Positions 32,503-41,027 of a stretch of DNA of 48,264 bases are shown piece by piece. The stretch's first letter is position 1. The number at the start of each line of letters is the position of its first letter. A program made the position numbers and the translations under genes. Origin of the DNA: Bacteroidales bacterium (lineage in GTDB: Bacteria; Bacteroidota; Bacteroidia; Bacteroidales; Marinilabiliaceae); NCBI GenBank assembly GCA_015061285.1, contig SUWW01000015.1:1-48264 (forward strand), in the 5' to 3' direction. The notes below the pieces were generated by a model that saw only the letters and a program-made list of their open reading frames with translations, did not search any database and was not told the DNA's origin.

Positions 32503-33969
32503 ATGACAACCAACGAAAATAAAAAAGGAAGTGCCCCATATCTATTCTCAATAGTGTTAGTGGCTGTGTTTGGCGGATTGCTTTTTGGCTACGACACCGC
32601 AGTAATTTCAGGTGCTGAAAAAGGGCTTCAAGCATTCTTTGCGCAAGCCAAAGATTTTGTCTACTCCGATGCATGGCACGGATTCACTTCATCGAGTGCA
32701 CTCATCGGCTGCATCATAGGTAGTGCATTGTCGGGATTTTTTGCATCGTATTTAGGACGACGCAAATCGCTATTCCTTGCCGGCATTCTGTTTTTCTTGT
32801 CGGCTTTGGGCTCTTATCGTCCCGAATTTTTGTTTTTCAACTACGGCGAGCCCACCGCAGCGCTCTTAGTAGCATTCAATATTTATAGAATAATAGGCGG
32901 CATCGGCGTAGGCTTAGCATCGGCCGTTTGCCCTATGTATATAGCCGAAATAGCTCCTGCTGGCATTCGCGGCAAACTTGTTTCGTGGAACCAATTCGCC
33001 ATAATCTTTGGTCAGTTGGTGGTCTATTTTGTCAATTTCAAAATTCTTGGCGACCATCTTCAGCCTATCGTTGAGGATATAGCTAAGGGCATCTTTAGCA
33101 CCTCCGATCAGTGGACAATCAACACCGGTTGGCGCTACATGTTTGTGAGCGAAGCATTCCCTGCTGGACTCTTTGCTTTGCTAATATTGCTTGTGCCCGA
33201 AACGCCTCGATACCTCGTCCTTAGCGGCAACGACGAAAAAGCTATGCATGTGCTTACGCGCATAAATGGCGAGACCAAAGCAGCCGAAATACTCAAAGAG
33301 ATAAAAACTACAGCCGAAGAGAAAACCGAAAAACTTCTGTCGTACGGTTGGCTTGTAATATTTATAGGCATTATGCTCAGCGTATTCCAGCAGGCTGTAG
33401 GCATCAACGCTGTGCTCTACTTTGCTCCGCGCATCTTTGCGTCGATGGGCGCTGGCGACCCAATGGTTCAGACGGTACTTATGGGCATAGTAAATATTAC
33501 GTTTACGCTTGTGGCTGTGTTCACTGTTGAGAAACTCGGCCGCAAACCACTACTTATCTATGGTTCGCTTGGTATGGCTCTCGGCGCATTGGGTGTAGCT
33601 CTTAGCAACATCATCGACGTAGCGCCAATATTCGCCGTTGTAAGCATTATGGTCTATTCGGCATCATTCATGTTCTCGTGGGGCCCAATTTGCTGGGTAC
33701 TTATTTCGGAAATATTCCCTAACACCATTCGCGGCGCAGCCGTGGCAATAGCCGTTGCATTCCAATGGATATTCAACTTCATCGTTTCGTCGACTTTCGT
33801 GCCTATGTACAATATGGAGATAAGTGCAGGCGATGGCTTCGGTCACATCTTTGCTTACGGACTATATGGTGTAATATGCATCATAGCTGCAATATTTGTT
33901 TGGCGCTTAGTGCCCGAGACCAAAGGCAAAACGCTCGAAGATATGAGCCGTTTGTGGCGTAAAGAATAG
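32503..33969 (+). CDS. xylE: D-xylose:proton symporter, MFS sugar porter
   Basis: A 488-residue inner-membrane transporter with about twelve TM helices. Sugar-porter signatures are visible: GGLLFGYDTAVISGAEKG (26-43), the GRRKSLF loop after helix 2, GVGLASAVCPMYIAEIAP, the PETPRYLV motif in the central loop, the LGRKPLLIYG loop and VPETKGKTLEDM at the C-terminus. Identity as xylose permease follows from its position after xylR-xylB-xylA; other hexoses or pentoses are possible. No promoter is seen after the preceding terminator, so expression may depend on read-through. Confidence 0.93.
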   Translation: MTTNENKKGSAPYLFSIVLVAVFGGLLFGYDTAVISGAEKGLQAFFAQAKDFVYSDAWHGFTSSSALIGCIIGSALSGFFASYLGRRKSLFLAGILFFLSALGSYRPEFLFFNYGEPTAALLVAFNIYRIIGGIGVGLASAVCPMYIAEIAPAGIRGKLVSWNQFAIIFGQLVVYFVNFKILGDHLQPIVEDIAKGIFSTSDQWTINTGWRYMFVSEAFPAGLFALLILLVPETPRYLVLSGNDEKAMHVLTRINGETKAAEILKEIKTTAEEKTEKLLSYGWLVIFIGIMLSVFQQAVGINAVLYFAPRIFASMGAGDPMVQTVLMGIVNITFTLVAVFTVEKLGRKPLLIYGSLGMALGALGVALSNIIDVAPIFAVVSIMVYSASFMFSWGPICWVLISEIFPNTIRGAAVAIAVAFQWIFNFIVSSTFVPMYNMEISAGDGFGHIFAYGLYGVICIIAAIFVWRLVPETKGKTLEDMSRLWRKE

Positions 33970-34011
33970 TGTAAGATTGAAGTTTTTTTATAGAATAATT
34001 GCAAAAAGAAG

Positions 34012-34044
34012 CGACCATCGAGCTACGCAACAGCTTGGTGGTCG
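34012..34044 (+). terminator. Probable terminator after xylE
   Basis: Imperfect stem CGACCATCGAGCT / AGCTTGGTGGTCG with loop ACGCAAC, followed by TTAATTATTATTTAT rather than a clean T-run. Confidence 0.55.
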
Positions 34045-34137
34045 TTAATTATTATTTATCTACCCATATTCAATAACAGCTTAGAATTAAGCCCATTATA
34101 TATGTATTTGCCGCATAAAGGTTCAAAGGCAACTATT

Positions 34138-34376
34138 ATGACGAATATATATATGCTATCAGATGCTATCATTCTTAGCAAAATTGGAGATAGACTAAAA
34201 TCTATTCGACTAAAACAAAACATCACACAACAGAGTTTAGCCGAAGCAGCATGCGTCTCTCTGTCTTCAGTCAAGAAGATAGAAAAAGGCGAAATCGGTT
34301 CTTTCGACTCATTCTTGCGAATCGTACGCACATAAGGAAACGTGCAGCAAGAGCAATAAGGAAATCACAAGATTGA
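34138..34376 (+). pseudogene. Broken XRE/HipB-like regulator
   Basis: An intact helix-turn-helix starts at the ATG at 34138 (MTNIYMLSDAIIL; then ITQQSLAEAACVSLSSVKKI and GEIGSFDSFLRIVRT) and stops at 34335 after 65 residues. Full-length Bacteroidales relatives run about 100 residues and end in a basic tail. Here the tail-like sequence RKRAARAIRKSQD continues in another frame from 34335 to the TGA at 34374-34376. I read this as an internal deletion plus frameshift. A HipA-type toxin partner, usual downstream, is absent. The HTH part could still be expressed and bind DNA. Confidence 0.6.
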
Positions 34377-34772
34377 ATACCCCAAACTCGTATTATCGCA
34401 TATATTCCCCTAAATTTGCAACTGCCTTATGCCTTAGTGCGTAGGCAGCTACATACATAAAAAGCGTCAGCCTGTACATGACACAAAAGAATGAAATACA
34501 GCTCCACAAAGATTTTTTGACAGACATTAAGTCTATCATTGAATTGGGTCGACAGAAAGCTTATGCTACTGTTGAGCATGAGGCTATCGTTACGTTTTGG
34601 AAAGTTGGCAGACGCATTGTTGAGGAAGAACTAAAAGGTGAGAAACGGGCGGCATACGGCGCAAAACTCATTATGAATTTAGCGAGCAGTCTTGTTCCTA
34701 CATATGGTAATAGTTACAATAAGCGTAATCTGGACTACTACAAAAGGTTCTACCAACTATTTCCAGACATTC

Positions 34773-34800
34773 AAATTGTGAACGCGTGCGTTCACAATTT
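34773..34800. repeat. Perfect 28-bp palindrome inside the DUF1016 gene
   Basis: Arms AAATTGTGAACGC and GCGTTCACAATTT (13 bp, perfect) flank a GT centre. In the reading frame it encodes part of DIQIVNACVHNL, a variable loop between two conserved blocks. It looks like an inserted REP-type element tolerated in frame. Confidence 0.7.
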
Positions 34801-34998
34801 AGGATGGACACATGTCCGTAGAATACTGTCGGTTACTAATTCAGATGCCCGTCTGTGGTATCTGAGAGCCGCTTCGGAGAATATGTGGAGCACGAGAGAA
34901 CTTGATCGTAACATTGCAACACAATATTTCAGAGCGGTATTTCACCGACATACACACATTGAATCGTCTAAACACAAATTATCACATCAAAAATTTTC

Positions 34999-35006
34999 TA
35001 AATTTG
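34999..35006 (+). promoter_or_regulatory. Bacteroidetes -7 box for the 35051 gene
   Basis: TAAATTTG matches TAnnTTTG, lies within the end of the DUF1016 remnant and is 44 bases before the ATG at 35051. Confidence 0.4.
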
Positions 35007-35050
35007 TGATTGCTATGTGATAATTGTTTTATAACAATATTAATCTAAAG

Positions 35051-36502
35051 ATGATGAGAATAAAAAGATTAGACATAGGAATGTTGGTCAAGGCATCATC
35101 ACCTTATATAATCCTATCATTGAATGGGCAATTCATGATTGATAATCAAGATTTTTGCGAAGGTGCAAAAATGTATGATACCATTTTATTTGAAAGTTCT
35201 AATGGAGAAGTTGTTTTCGCCATAGAATTTTCTTGTTTAAGATATTTCAAGTTACAGCACCAAAATCCAAATCCTAACAATAAAGAATATCTGTTACGTA
35301 CTCGTATATATGTACCCGAAAAATGTGCCCAAACAAGTGATGGCTTTATAGTTGACTTTGGTAATTATAATATTGTAGTAAGGCACAAAGATTGTTTGTA
35401 TTTCAACGACATAAATGGGGCTGGCTATTACAACGGATGGTCAGACCTTCCATCCTCATCCTATTACTCTACTAAAAGTGATATAATGGGATTTATTATC
35501 GAAAGTTCCATCAGACAAAAGAAAAAACAAATAGAAGCAATAAGAATAGAGAATATAAAAGAACATTGCCACCCATATCCATCTCGAGAATATGCAGTGC
35601 GTTTGAAAAATGAAATAAAGCCACTTAGCATCAACCCTTTAGAAGAAAAAATATTTCATAATATAGACGAGCTAAATGAGTTTTATACTAAAAAATACGA
35701 AACGTTAAGAGAATCAGCAGAAAAAATGTTTCTTGAAAAAGAAGCAATACTCAAAAAAGGAGGATTTGTATACCTCAATGATTTTGAGGAAGATTTTCTT
35801 GCACATTGGGACGAATTACAACAAAGTCAATACCATATAAAAGAAAGGGCGAAATTTGGATTTAGCGGGAATAGTGTTGTGTTTTCAATAGGGGTTAATG
35901 ACCCTGTAAACGAAATAAATACCATTATACAAGAGGTTGACAATTACATATCTACACTAAATGTAGATGAACTATTAGAATCTTTCACTATATCAAATGA
36001 AGAATTTTTCAATCATCGTGCCGGTAAAGATGATCGTTACTTTGTGTTTAAGCGTTCTAAAGAATTTGAAGATAAATACATCAATTCATTATTCCCTAAG
36101 ATAAATGAGACTATTTATGAGGATAGAGGCTATTGTACTGCAGAAAGTATGAGAATTGACATAGAAAAAAGACCTTATACTAAAGAAGAAGCAGAACTAA
36201 TAGATAAAGCTAAAGAAAAATATAACAAAGACGAGCATCGTGCTTCTCTATTGAACGAGCAACTTGATAATTATTTTCGTAAGCAAAGGAATATTGTTTA
36301 TGATGCTATTCACGAGCAAAAATTCTATTATCAATATATGCTAAAACGCAGAACAGCTTTTTTAGATGCTCTTATAGAAAAGCACAGACCTCCAATTACT
36401 GAAGGCAACACACAACCAAACAAAGAGGTAAGTGAATATTTCAAGAAATTGACAAAAAATTGTATCATACCCAAGCAAACAGATCAGGATGATGACGATT
36501 AA
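35051..36502 (+). CDS. Unknown AT-rich accessory gene
   Basis: A 483-residue protein that I do not recognise. The N-terminal ~150 residues are beta-rich (SSPYIILSLNGQFMIDNQDF). The rest is mainly helical and charged, with probable coiled coil at about 190-260 and 380-440, and the C-terminus is very acidic (QTDQDDDD). No signal peptide or TM helix is visible, so it is probably cytoplasmic. Codon use is AT-rich and unlike that of the xylose genes next door, consistent with horizontal transfer. The ATG at 35051 is chosen because the in-frame TTG upstream overlaps no signal. It is convergent with the gene at 36512. Confidence 0.6.
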   Translation: MMRIKRLDIGMLVKASSPYIILSLNGQFMIDNQDFCEGAKMYDTILFESSNGEVVFAIEFSCLRYFKLQHQNPNPNNKEYLLRTRIYVPEKCAQTSDGFIVDFGNYNIVVRHKDCLYFNDINGAGYYNGWSDLPSSSYYSTKSDIMGFIIESSIRQKKKQIEAIRIENIKEHCHPYPSREYAVRLKNEIKPLSINPLEEKIFHNIDELNEFYTKKYETLRESAEKMFLEKEAILKKGGFVYLNDFEEDFLAHWDELQQSQYHIKERAKFGFSGNSVVFSIGVNDPVNEINTIIQEVDNYISTLNVDELLESFTISNEEFFNHRAGKDDRYFVFKRSKEFEDKYINSLFPKINETIYEDRGYCTAESMRIDIEKRPYTKEEAELIDKAKEKYNKDEHRASLLNEQLDNYFRKQRNIVYDAIHEQKFYYQYMLKRRTAFLDALIEKHRPPITEGNTQPNKEVSEYFKKLTKNCIIPKQTDQDDDD

Positions 36503-36511
36503 AAATTGGCA

Positions 36512-37174
36512 TTATACAATCTCTTCTAAATAGAATTTCTTATAACTCGTTCCTATTGTATTGTCCACACCTTTCACTAAGAAACTCACATTCCTTAGAA
36601 AATCGACTTGTTTTTCATCGCCATGCTCGTAAATTTCATAAAGGTTATGAGCTTTAGTTTTTCCTCCTTTCAGAGGGGAGATGTAATATACATTTGTGTA
36701 TTTGGCTTGATTCCAGTCAAAGTTTGTACATGTAAGATTATGATGGAATGTCACTTTATCACCAATATTCATGTCAGTTTTATCATATTCTGTACAAAAA
36801 CGATAAAGAATGCTATCGTTACTAATAGGTGCTTTCTTTATCATATCATCTAATGTGTCAAATAAATTTTGCACAAAATTAGTAATGCCGGAGTAATAGT
36901 AGTCGTCTCTGAAAATAGCGGAATGCTGACAATAGAATAATCGCAACAATACCCTTTGTGCATCAGACAAACCAAATTCAATTTCTCTACCTAAAGGTCC
37001 TTTTATCGACTTATATGCTTTTGAGAATACTCTATCCGATAGGTAATTTAGACGATCGCTAATACCTACTTCGCTCAATTCTCCATACTCATTACAACAA
37101 GTCTCTCCATAATCTGGATGTTCCTTACAAAATGCATTTTCCTCGTCAAGGAAATATTGTAAATCTTTTACCAT
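36512..37174 (-). CDS. Unknown protein with ADP-ribosyltransferase-like C-terminal features
   Basis: A 220-residue protein without a recognised family. The N-terminal ~110 residues are helical. The C-terminal half recalls the ADP-ribosyltransferase fold in order and spacing: ILYR with Arg125, a T-x-T at 148-150 (LTCTN) in place of S-T-S, the basic stretch KGGKTKAHNLYEI, then DEKQVDFLRNVSFLVKGV (about 186-203) where ART toxins have an E-x-E loop, and a final strand YLEEI. The second acidic residue of E-x-E would be Gln189, so activity is doubtful. It lies downstream of the AAA-ATPase gene on the same strand. The ATG at 37174 avoids overlap with that gene; an ATG at 37207 is also possible. Confidence 0.5.
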   Translation of the reverse strand: MVKDLQYFLDEENAFCKEHPDYGETCCNEYGELSEVGISDRLNYLSDRVFSKAYKSIKGPLGREIEFGLSDAQRVLLRLFYCQHSAIFRDDYYYSGITNFVQNLFDTLDDMIKKAPISNDSILYRFCTEYDKTDMNIGDKVTFHHNLTCTNFDWNQAKYTNVYYISPLKGGKTKAHNLYEIYEHGDEKQVDFLRNVSFLVKGVDNTIGTSYKKFYLEEIV

Positions 37175-37184
37175 ATACACTATA

Positions 37185-38744
37185 TTACTCCACCACCCAC
37201 TCATCAATATTCCTTATCTCGTTGTTGAAGTTGGCGCCTATTAGCACAATCTTTTTGCCACTGGCGCGGAAGGGTTCGGCATAGTTGTTTGCTTTTATCT
37301 GTTGTAAGGCTTCGGCGGCCGACTTATTGAATTTGAACTCGAAGATATATACATAGTTGGCTGTTTCTATTGTCATATCTATGCGGCCTTGTGAGGTGTG
37401 ATATTCGGCTTTGGTATAGAGTCCGCAGAGGTTGCTGAGGATGAAAAGCACATTTTGATAATGGTTCTCAAGGTCGCGTACAAGTTCGTAGGGTGTATTA
37501 GCGAAGAAACTCTTTATGCGCGCCATAAAAGAGTCAATCTTGCCAACCTCAACCTCGCGCACAAAGTTCATTATCTGAAAGCCCGATTTGCCTTTCTCCA
37601 CTGGCGTGTAATAAGGCATCAAAAAGCGCATGAAGCCTTCGCGAACCTCCTCGTTGGGGAAGCCTAATTTATATAAACCAAAACGCTCATCGTAGTCAGT
37701 GATTGTCAGATAACCACTCTGGAAAATAACTGGAATTGGGTTCGTTGAAGTAGAATCAATCGAATTGAGCACATCGGCTTCAACCTCTTCGCCAGTGGCC
37801 ATGTGTTCGAGATTATAATTGTGCGCCTTGAGTAGTTCTACGAGGTATGTAGGTGTGCCTGTCTCGAACCAATAGCTGCCAAATTCGCAGTTTTTCAATG
37901 TGTTAAGCACACTATATGGATTATATATACCATCCGTATTGCGCAAAAAATGGTATCCGTCGTAATGCTTTTTGAGTTTTGCGTATGTATCGTCAATACT
38001 AATATTATTCGCAGCTGCAAGTTGTTCAACATAGGGGCGAAGAATGCCGTGAAGTTCCTCTTTATCTATGCCGCAAATGTTGTAGTAGCTTTTGTTCATC
38101 GAAATATCTTCGAGGTTGTTCAAATCGCTAAAGACGCTCACTTTGCCGAATTTTGTCACGCCCGTTAGCATGGCAAATTTTATGCAGCCATCCATGCTCT
38201 TTAGCGCACCATAGAAGCCTTTCAATGTAGCACGATAATCGTCTTGAAGTTCTGGCTTGCCAATGGCTTGAAGCATCGGCTTGTCATATTCATCGACGAG
38301 GATAACTACGCGCTGCCCTGTTTTTTCGTAAGCACAACGGATAACGTTTTCGAAGCGAACGCCTAGATCGTCGTTATTGTCTGCCCTGCCATATATTTTT
38401 TCCCACGCGGTTAGTGCCGAATCGAGTTTATTTTGCAGTACGTTTTTCTCTACAAACTTTGAAGTATTCAAATCCAAATGCAGCACGGGATGAACATCCC
38501 ATTGCTTTTCGAGTTGCTCCACAGCAAGGTCTTTGAAGAGTTCTTTCTTGCCCAAGAAATAGGCCTTCAACGTACTTATCAACAGACTTTTACCAAATCG
38601 ACGTGGACGCGAAAGAAAATAATATCGACCCGTAGAAACGAGACGATACATCAACGCCGTTTTATCTACATAGAGGTAGCCATCGTTGCGAAGGCTTTCG
38701 AAGTCTTGTATACCAATCGGAAGATTCTGTAGTTCTTGTGTCAT
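37185..38744 (-). CDS. AAA-ATPase-like / PD-(D/E)XK protein (PF09820-PF08011 type)
   Basis: A 519-residue member of a family highly repeated in Bacteroidales genomes. The N-terminal AAA-ATPase-like domain has YVDKTALMYRL, SRPRRFGKSLLISTL (Walker A, about 45-59) and VVILVDEYDKPM (Walker B). The C-terminal domain ends in a PD-(D/E)XK-like core, GRIDMTIETANYVYIFEFKF (about 458-477). The role of the family is not established; mobile or defence functions have been proposed from its nuclease fold. It precedes the ART-like gene on the same strand and has a -7 box at 38768-38775. The tandem repeat array begins right behind its promoter. Confidence 0.9.
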   Translation of the reverse strand: MTQELQNLPIGIQDFESLRNDGYLYVDKTALMYRLVSTGRYYFLSRPRRFGKSLLISTLKAYFLGKKELFKDLAVEQLEKQWDVHPVLHLDLNTSKFVEKNVLQNKLDSALTAWEKIYGRADNNDDLGVRFENVIRCAYEKTGQRVVILVDEYDKPMLQAIGKPELQDDYRATLKGFYGALKSMDGCIKFAMLTGVTKFGKVSVFSDLNNLEDISMNKSYYNICGIDKEELHGILRPYVEQLAAANNISIDDTYAKLKKHYDGYHFLRNTDGIYNPYSVLNTLKNCEFGSYWFETGTPTYLVELLKAHNYNLEHMATGEEVEADVLNSIDSTSTNPIPVIFQSGYLTITDYDERFGLYKLGFPNEEVREGFMRFLMPYYTPVEKGKSGFQIMNFVREVEVGKIDSFMARIKSFFANTPYELVRDLENHYQNVLFILSNLCGLYTKAEYHTSQGRIDMTIETANYVYIFEFKFNKSAAEALQQIKANNYAEPFRASGKKIVLIGANFNNEIRNIDEWVVE

Positions 38745-38767
38745 TATACCGCGCGTTTAGGATATTG

Positions 38768-38775
38768 CAAAAATA
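38768..38775 (-). promoter_or_regulatory. Bacteroidetes -7 box for the AAA-ATPase gene
   Basis: The minus strand reads TATTTTTG (TAnnTTTG), placing the start about 17-20 bases before the ATG at 38744. The region that should hold a -33 element adjoins the tandem repeats. Confidence 0.45.
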
Positions 38776-38800
38776 TCAAAAACAGAGGAGTAACATAAGT

Positions 38801-39528
38801 TATCAGCGAAAAGAACGAATTAATACAAAAAGAATTCGTTTCAATTGAAGTAACAGAACTTCAACAAATTGAACTAATTACAGATGCCGAATTTGTTTGC
38901 TTTAGTTCAATTCGGTGACTTATTGAGTTCGGCGTTTATTTGGATATTATCACCGAAAAGAACGAATTAATACAAAAAGAATTCGTTTCGATTGAAGCAA
39001 CAGAACTTCAACAAATTGAACTAATTGCAGATGCCAAATTTGTTTGCTTTAGTTCAATTCGGTGACTTATTGAGTGCGGCGTTCATTGGGATATTATCAG
39101 CGAAAAGAACGAATTAATACAAAAAGAATTCGTTTCAATTGAAGCAACAGAACTTCAACAAATTGAACTAATTACAGATGCCAAATTTGTTTGCTTTAGT
39201 TCAATTCGGTGACTTATTGAGTTCGGCGTTCATTGGGATATTATCACCGAAAAGAACGAATTAATACAAAAAGAATTCGTTTCAATAGAAGCAACAGAAC
39301 TTCAACAAATTGAACTAATTACAGATGCCAATTTGTTTGCTTTAGTTCAATTCGGTGACTTATTGAGTTCGGCGTTCATTGGGATATTATCACCGAAAAG
39401 AACGAATTAATACAAAAAGAATTCGTTTCGATTGAAGCAACAGAACTTCAACAAATTGAACTAATTACAGATGCCGAATTTGTTTGCTTTAGTTCAATTC
39501 GGTGACTTATTGAGTTCGGCGTTCATTT
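38801..39528. repeat. Five tandem copies of a 147-bp structured repeat
   Basis: Copies start at 38801, 38948, 39095, 39242 and 39388; periods are 147, 147, 147 and 146, and the last copy is cut at 39528. Copies are about 95% identical by eye. Each holds three inverted repeats in order (copy 1): AACGAATT 38814-38821 with AATTCGTT 38833-38840; TTGAAG 38845-38850 with CTTCAA 38859-38864; AATTGAACTAA 38867-38877 with TTAGTTCAATT 38902-38912. CACCGAA at the start can pair with TTCGGTG at the end, giving a cloverleaf-like fold. A 28-codon ORF starting MPNLFALVQFGDLL recurs (38884-38970, 39031-39117, 39178-39264) but is frameshifted in copy 4. No gene is seen here. Confidence 0.9.
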
Positions 39529-40929
39529 GAAGATTTTCACTATTCGGCAGCCGTGGGCTGGAATGTCGAAACTGATGCTTTCGGAGGTTGTGCCAAGGTC
39601 TTCGTGGAGCCAAAGGTCTCTTATTTTCCATGTGCCTGCGAGGCCAATTTGCGACAGTCTCAACGAGCGGTTTTGCATTGACTCATTGCGATTGAATAGT
39701 CCAACAATCCAAGTGTTGTCGTTTAGTTTGCCATACCATATTTGGCTCTCGGGGTCGATGATGCTTCCCGATAGTGGCTTGCCAACAAAACGTTGGTTAC
39801 GAAGTGCCAAAAGTTCCGTATTCTGATAAAATTTCACTCTGTCGCCGATGGTCGATGGCATGTCGCTCACGGCTATTGGCCCGCCTGCCATTATTTGTAA
39901 CGAGACGACCGACTGGCATTCGTCATCGGTTGAAAAGGTATTTAGCCGCGTAAAATCGCCATCTAAAATAACTTTGCCTTCGCCTGAAATTTCCGACCAA
40001 TGGATAAAGCCATCGAACATGTTGTTGCAGTTTGGCCAGTTGGGATATATTATACCACGGTCGTTTTCTGAAAAATGGTTCCAACCGCCTGTTTGTGTGT
40101 CGGCCACTATGCGCACCATATTTCCATATTTACGTTCCACAGCAGCCTTGTCGTTGAGGTGAGGCATCACGAGCGACGTAAACACGCCATAGCGCGAGGC
40201 CGATTCGGCAATGTATTTGAGGGCTTGTTCGTAGCATTCGCGCCCGTAGCCACGCCCTACAATGCCCATTCCACGGTCGTTGCCATCTTCATACCACGAG
40301 AGGAAATCCATACGTATGAACTTGACGCCCATTTCGGCATAGTGACGAAAAAAGCCATCGATATACTCCTTTGCACCATCGTGTGTGGCCACAACCCAAC
40401 TGAACCAAAGGTCGTCGGTTTTGTGCTGAATTTTGTCGCCTGAGCGGTATTTCAAATCGCCCAAAGTTACGCGCCCATTGGTGCCTTGCACGGGTGTAGA
40501 GTCGTCGGAGTGAATCCATAGTGGGTTGTCGTACACACTCAATTGGAGCCCGTGTTTTTGGCATTTTTCTATCAAAGTGGTAAGTTTCACAGAACCATAG
40601 CGTGTCATGTAGCCTGAGTTGTCATCGCCTGCGAGCATAGGTATGAAGCCATCGGTGCAAAGCATGTCGTAGCCGTAGGGTTTTAGCTCTTTTGCCACCC
40701 ATTCTATCACCTCGTCCCATTGCTGCTCGGTGAAGTCCATATCGGCATTGGCAACACCTTTTTGACTCTCTGAGTAGCAATATTCGTAGATACTCCAATA
40801 GAGTGGGGCAGCATAGTTGTGAATATTCTCTTCGGTGTGGGCATTTTCATTTTCGTCTACGAAGTCATCGTCGGTGGCGCTGCATGCCGTAATCATTATG
40901 AAAATGAGTAATTGTAGAAAAGTTTTCAT
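39523..40929 (-). CDS. Glycoside hydrolase-like TIM-barrel lipoprotein (clan GH-D-like)
   Basis: A 468-residue predicted lipoprotein (lipobox MITAC, Cys16), last gene of the glycan-utilisation locus. The central TIM barrel has motifs resembling GH27/GH36 enzymes: YGYDMLCTDGF, LQLSVYDNPLW, VKFIRMDFLSWYED (a likely nucleophile aspartate in RMDF) and MAGGPIAVSDMP. A C-terminal beta-sandwich follows (about 385-468). Alpha-galactosidase or isomaltodextranase activity is possible, but the exact family is not certain. The ATG at 40929 is chosen because it begins the signal peptide. The stop codon lies at the edge of the 147-bp repeats, and a terminator-like hairpin precedes the start. Confidence 0.7.
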   Translation of the reverse strand: MKTFLQLLIFIMITACSATDDDFVDENENAHTEENIHNYAAPLYWSIYEYCYSESQKGVANADMDFTEQQWDEVIEWVAKELKPYGYDMLCTDGFIPMLAGDDNSGYMTRYGSVKLTTLIEKCQKHGLQLSVYDNPLWIHSDDSTPVQGTNGRVTLGDLKYRSGDKIQHKTDDLWFSWVVATHDGAKEYIDGFFRHYAEMGVKFIRMDFLSWYEDGNDRGMGIVGRGYGRECYEQALKYIAESASRYGVFTSLVMPHLNDKAAVERKYGNMVRIVADTQTGGWNHFSENDRGIIYPNWPNCNNMFDGFIHWSEISGEGKVILDGDFTRLNTFSTDDECQSVVSLQIMAGGPIAVSDMPSTIGDRVKFYQNTELLALRNQRFVGKPLSGSIIDPESQIWYGKLNDNTWIVGLFNRNESMQNRSLRLSQIGLAGTWKIRDLWLHEDLGTTSESISFDIPAHGCRIVKIFK

Positions 40930-40942
40930 AGCCGTAAATATG

Positions 40943-40995
40943 TAAAAATCTCGCATCGAGGTCTATAATTATTATGCTATGACCTGATGCGAGAT
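40943..40995 (-). terminator. Hairpin terminator between GH43 and the TIM-barrel hydrolase
   Basis: On the minus strand ATCTCGCATC pairs with GATGCGAGAT, with an inner AGGTC/GACCT stem, followed by TTTTTACA. It lies inside the glycan operon just before the last gene, whose own promoter is not visible. Confidence 0.75.
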
Positions 40996-41027
40996 CCAAG
41001 GAATGTTTATAGCGAATCAATCTATCA

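Larger units (their letters stand above)
34478..35020 (+). pseudogene. Truncated DUF1016 (YhcG-type) gene
   Basis: A 180-residue ORF with the DUF1016 N-terminal domain (IIELGRQKAYATVEHEAIV, YGNSYNKRNLDYYKRFYQLFP, GWTHVRRILSV, WSTRELDRNI). Full-length family members are about 330-380 residues with a C-terminal PD-(D/E)XK nuclease domain. That domain is missing, and the last ~20 residues do not look conserved. A perfect 28-bp palindrome lies within the gene at 34773-34800. Together with the broken XRE gene upstream it marks a decayed accessory region. Confidence 0.7.

Noticed and set aside
38801-39528. CRISPR array
   Set aside because: The units are about 147 bp and almost identical throughout, with no short repeat/variable spacer pattern and no cas genes.
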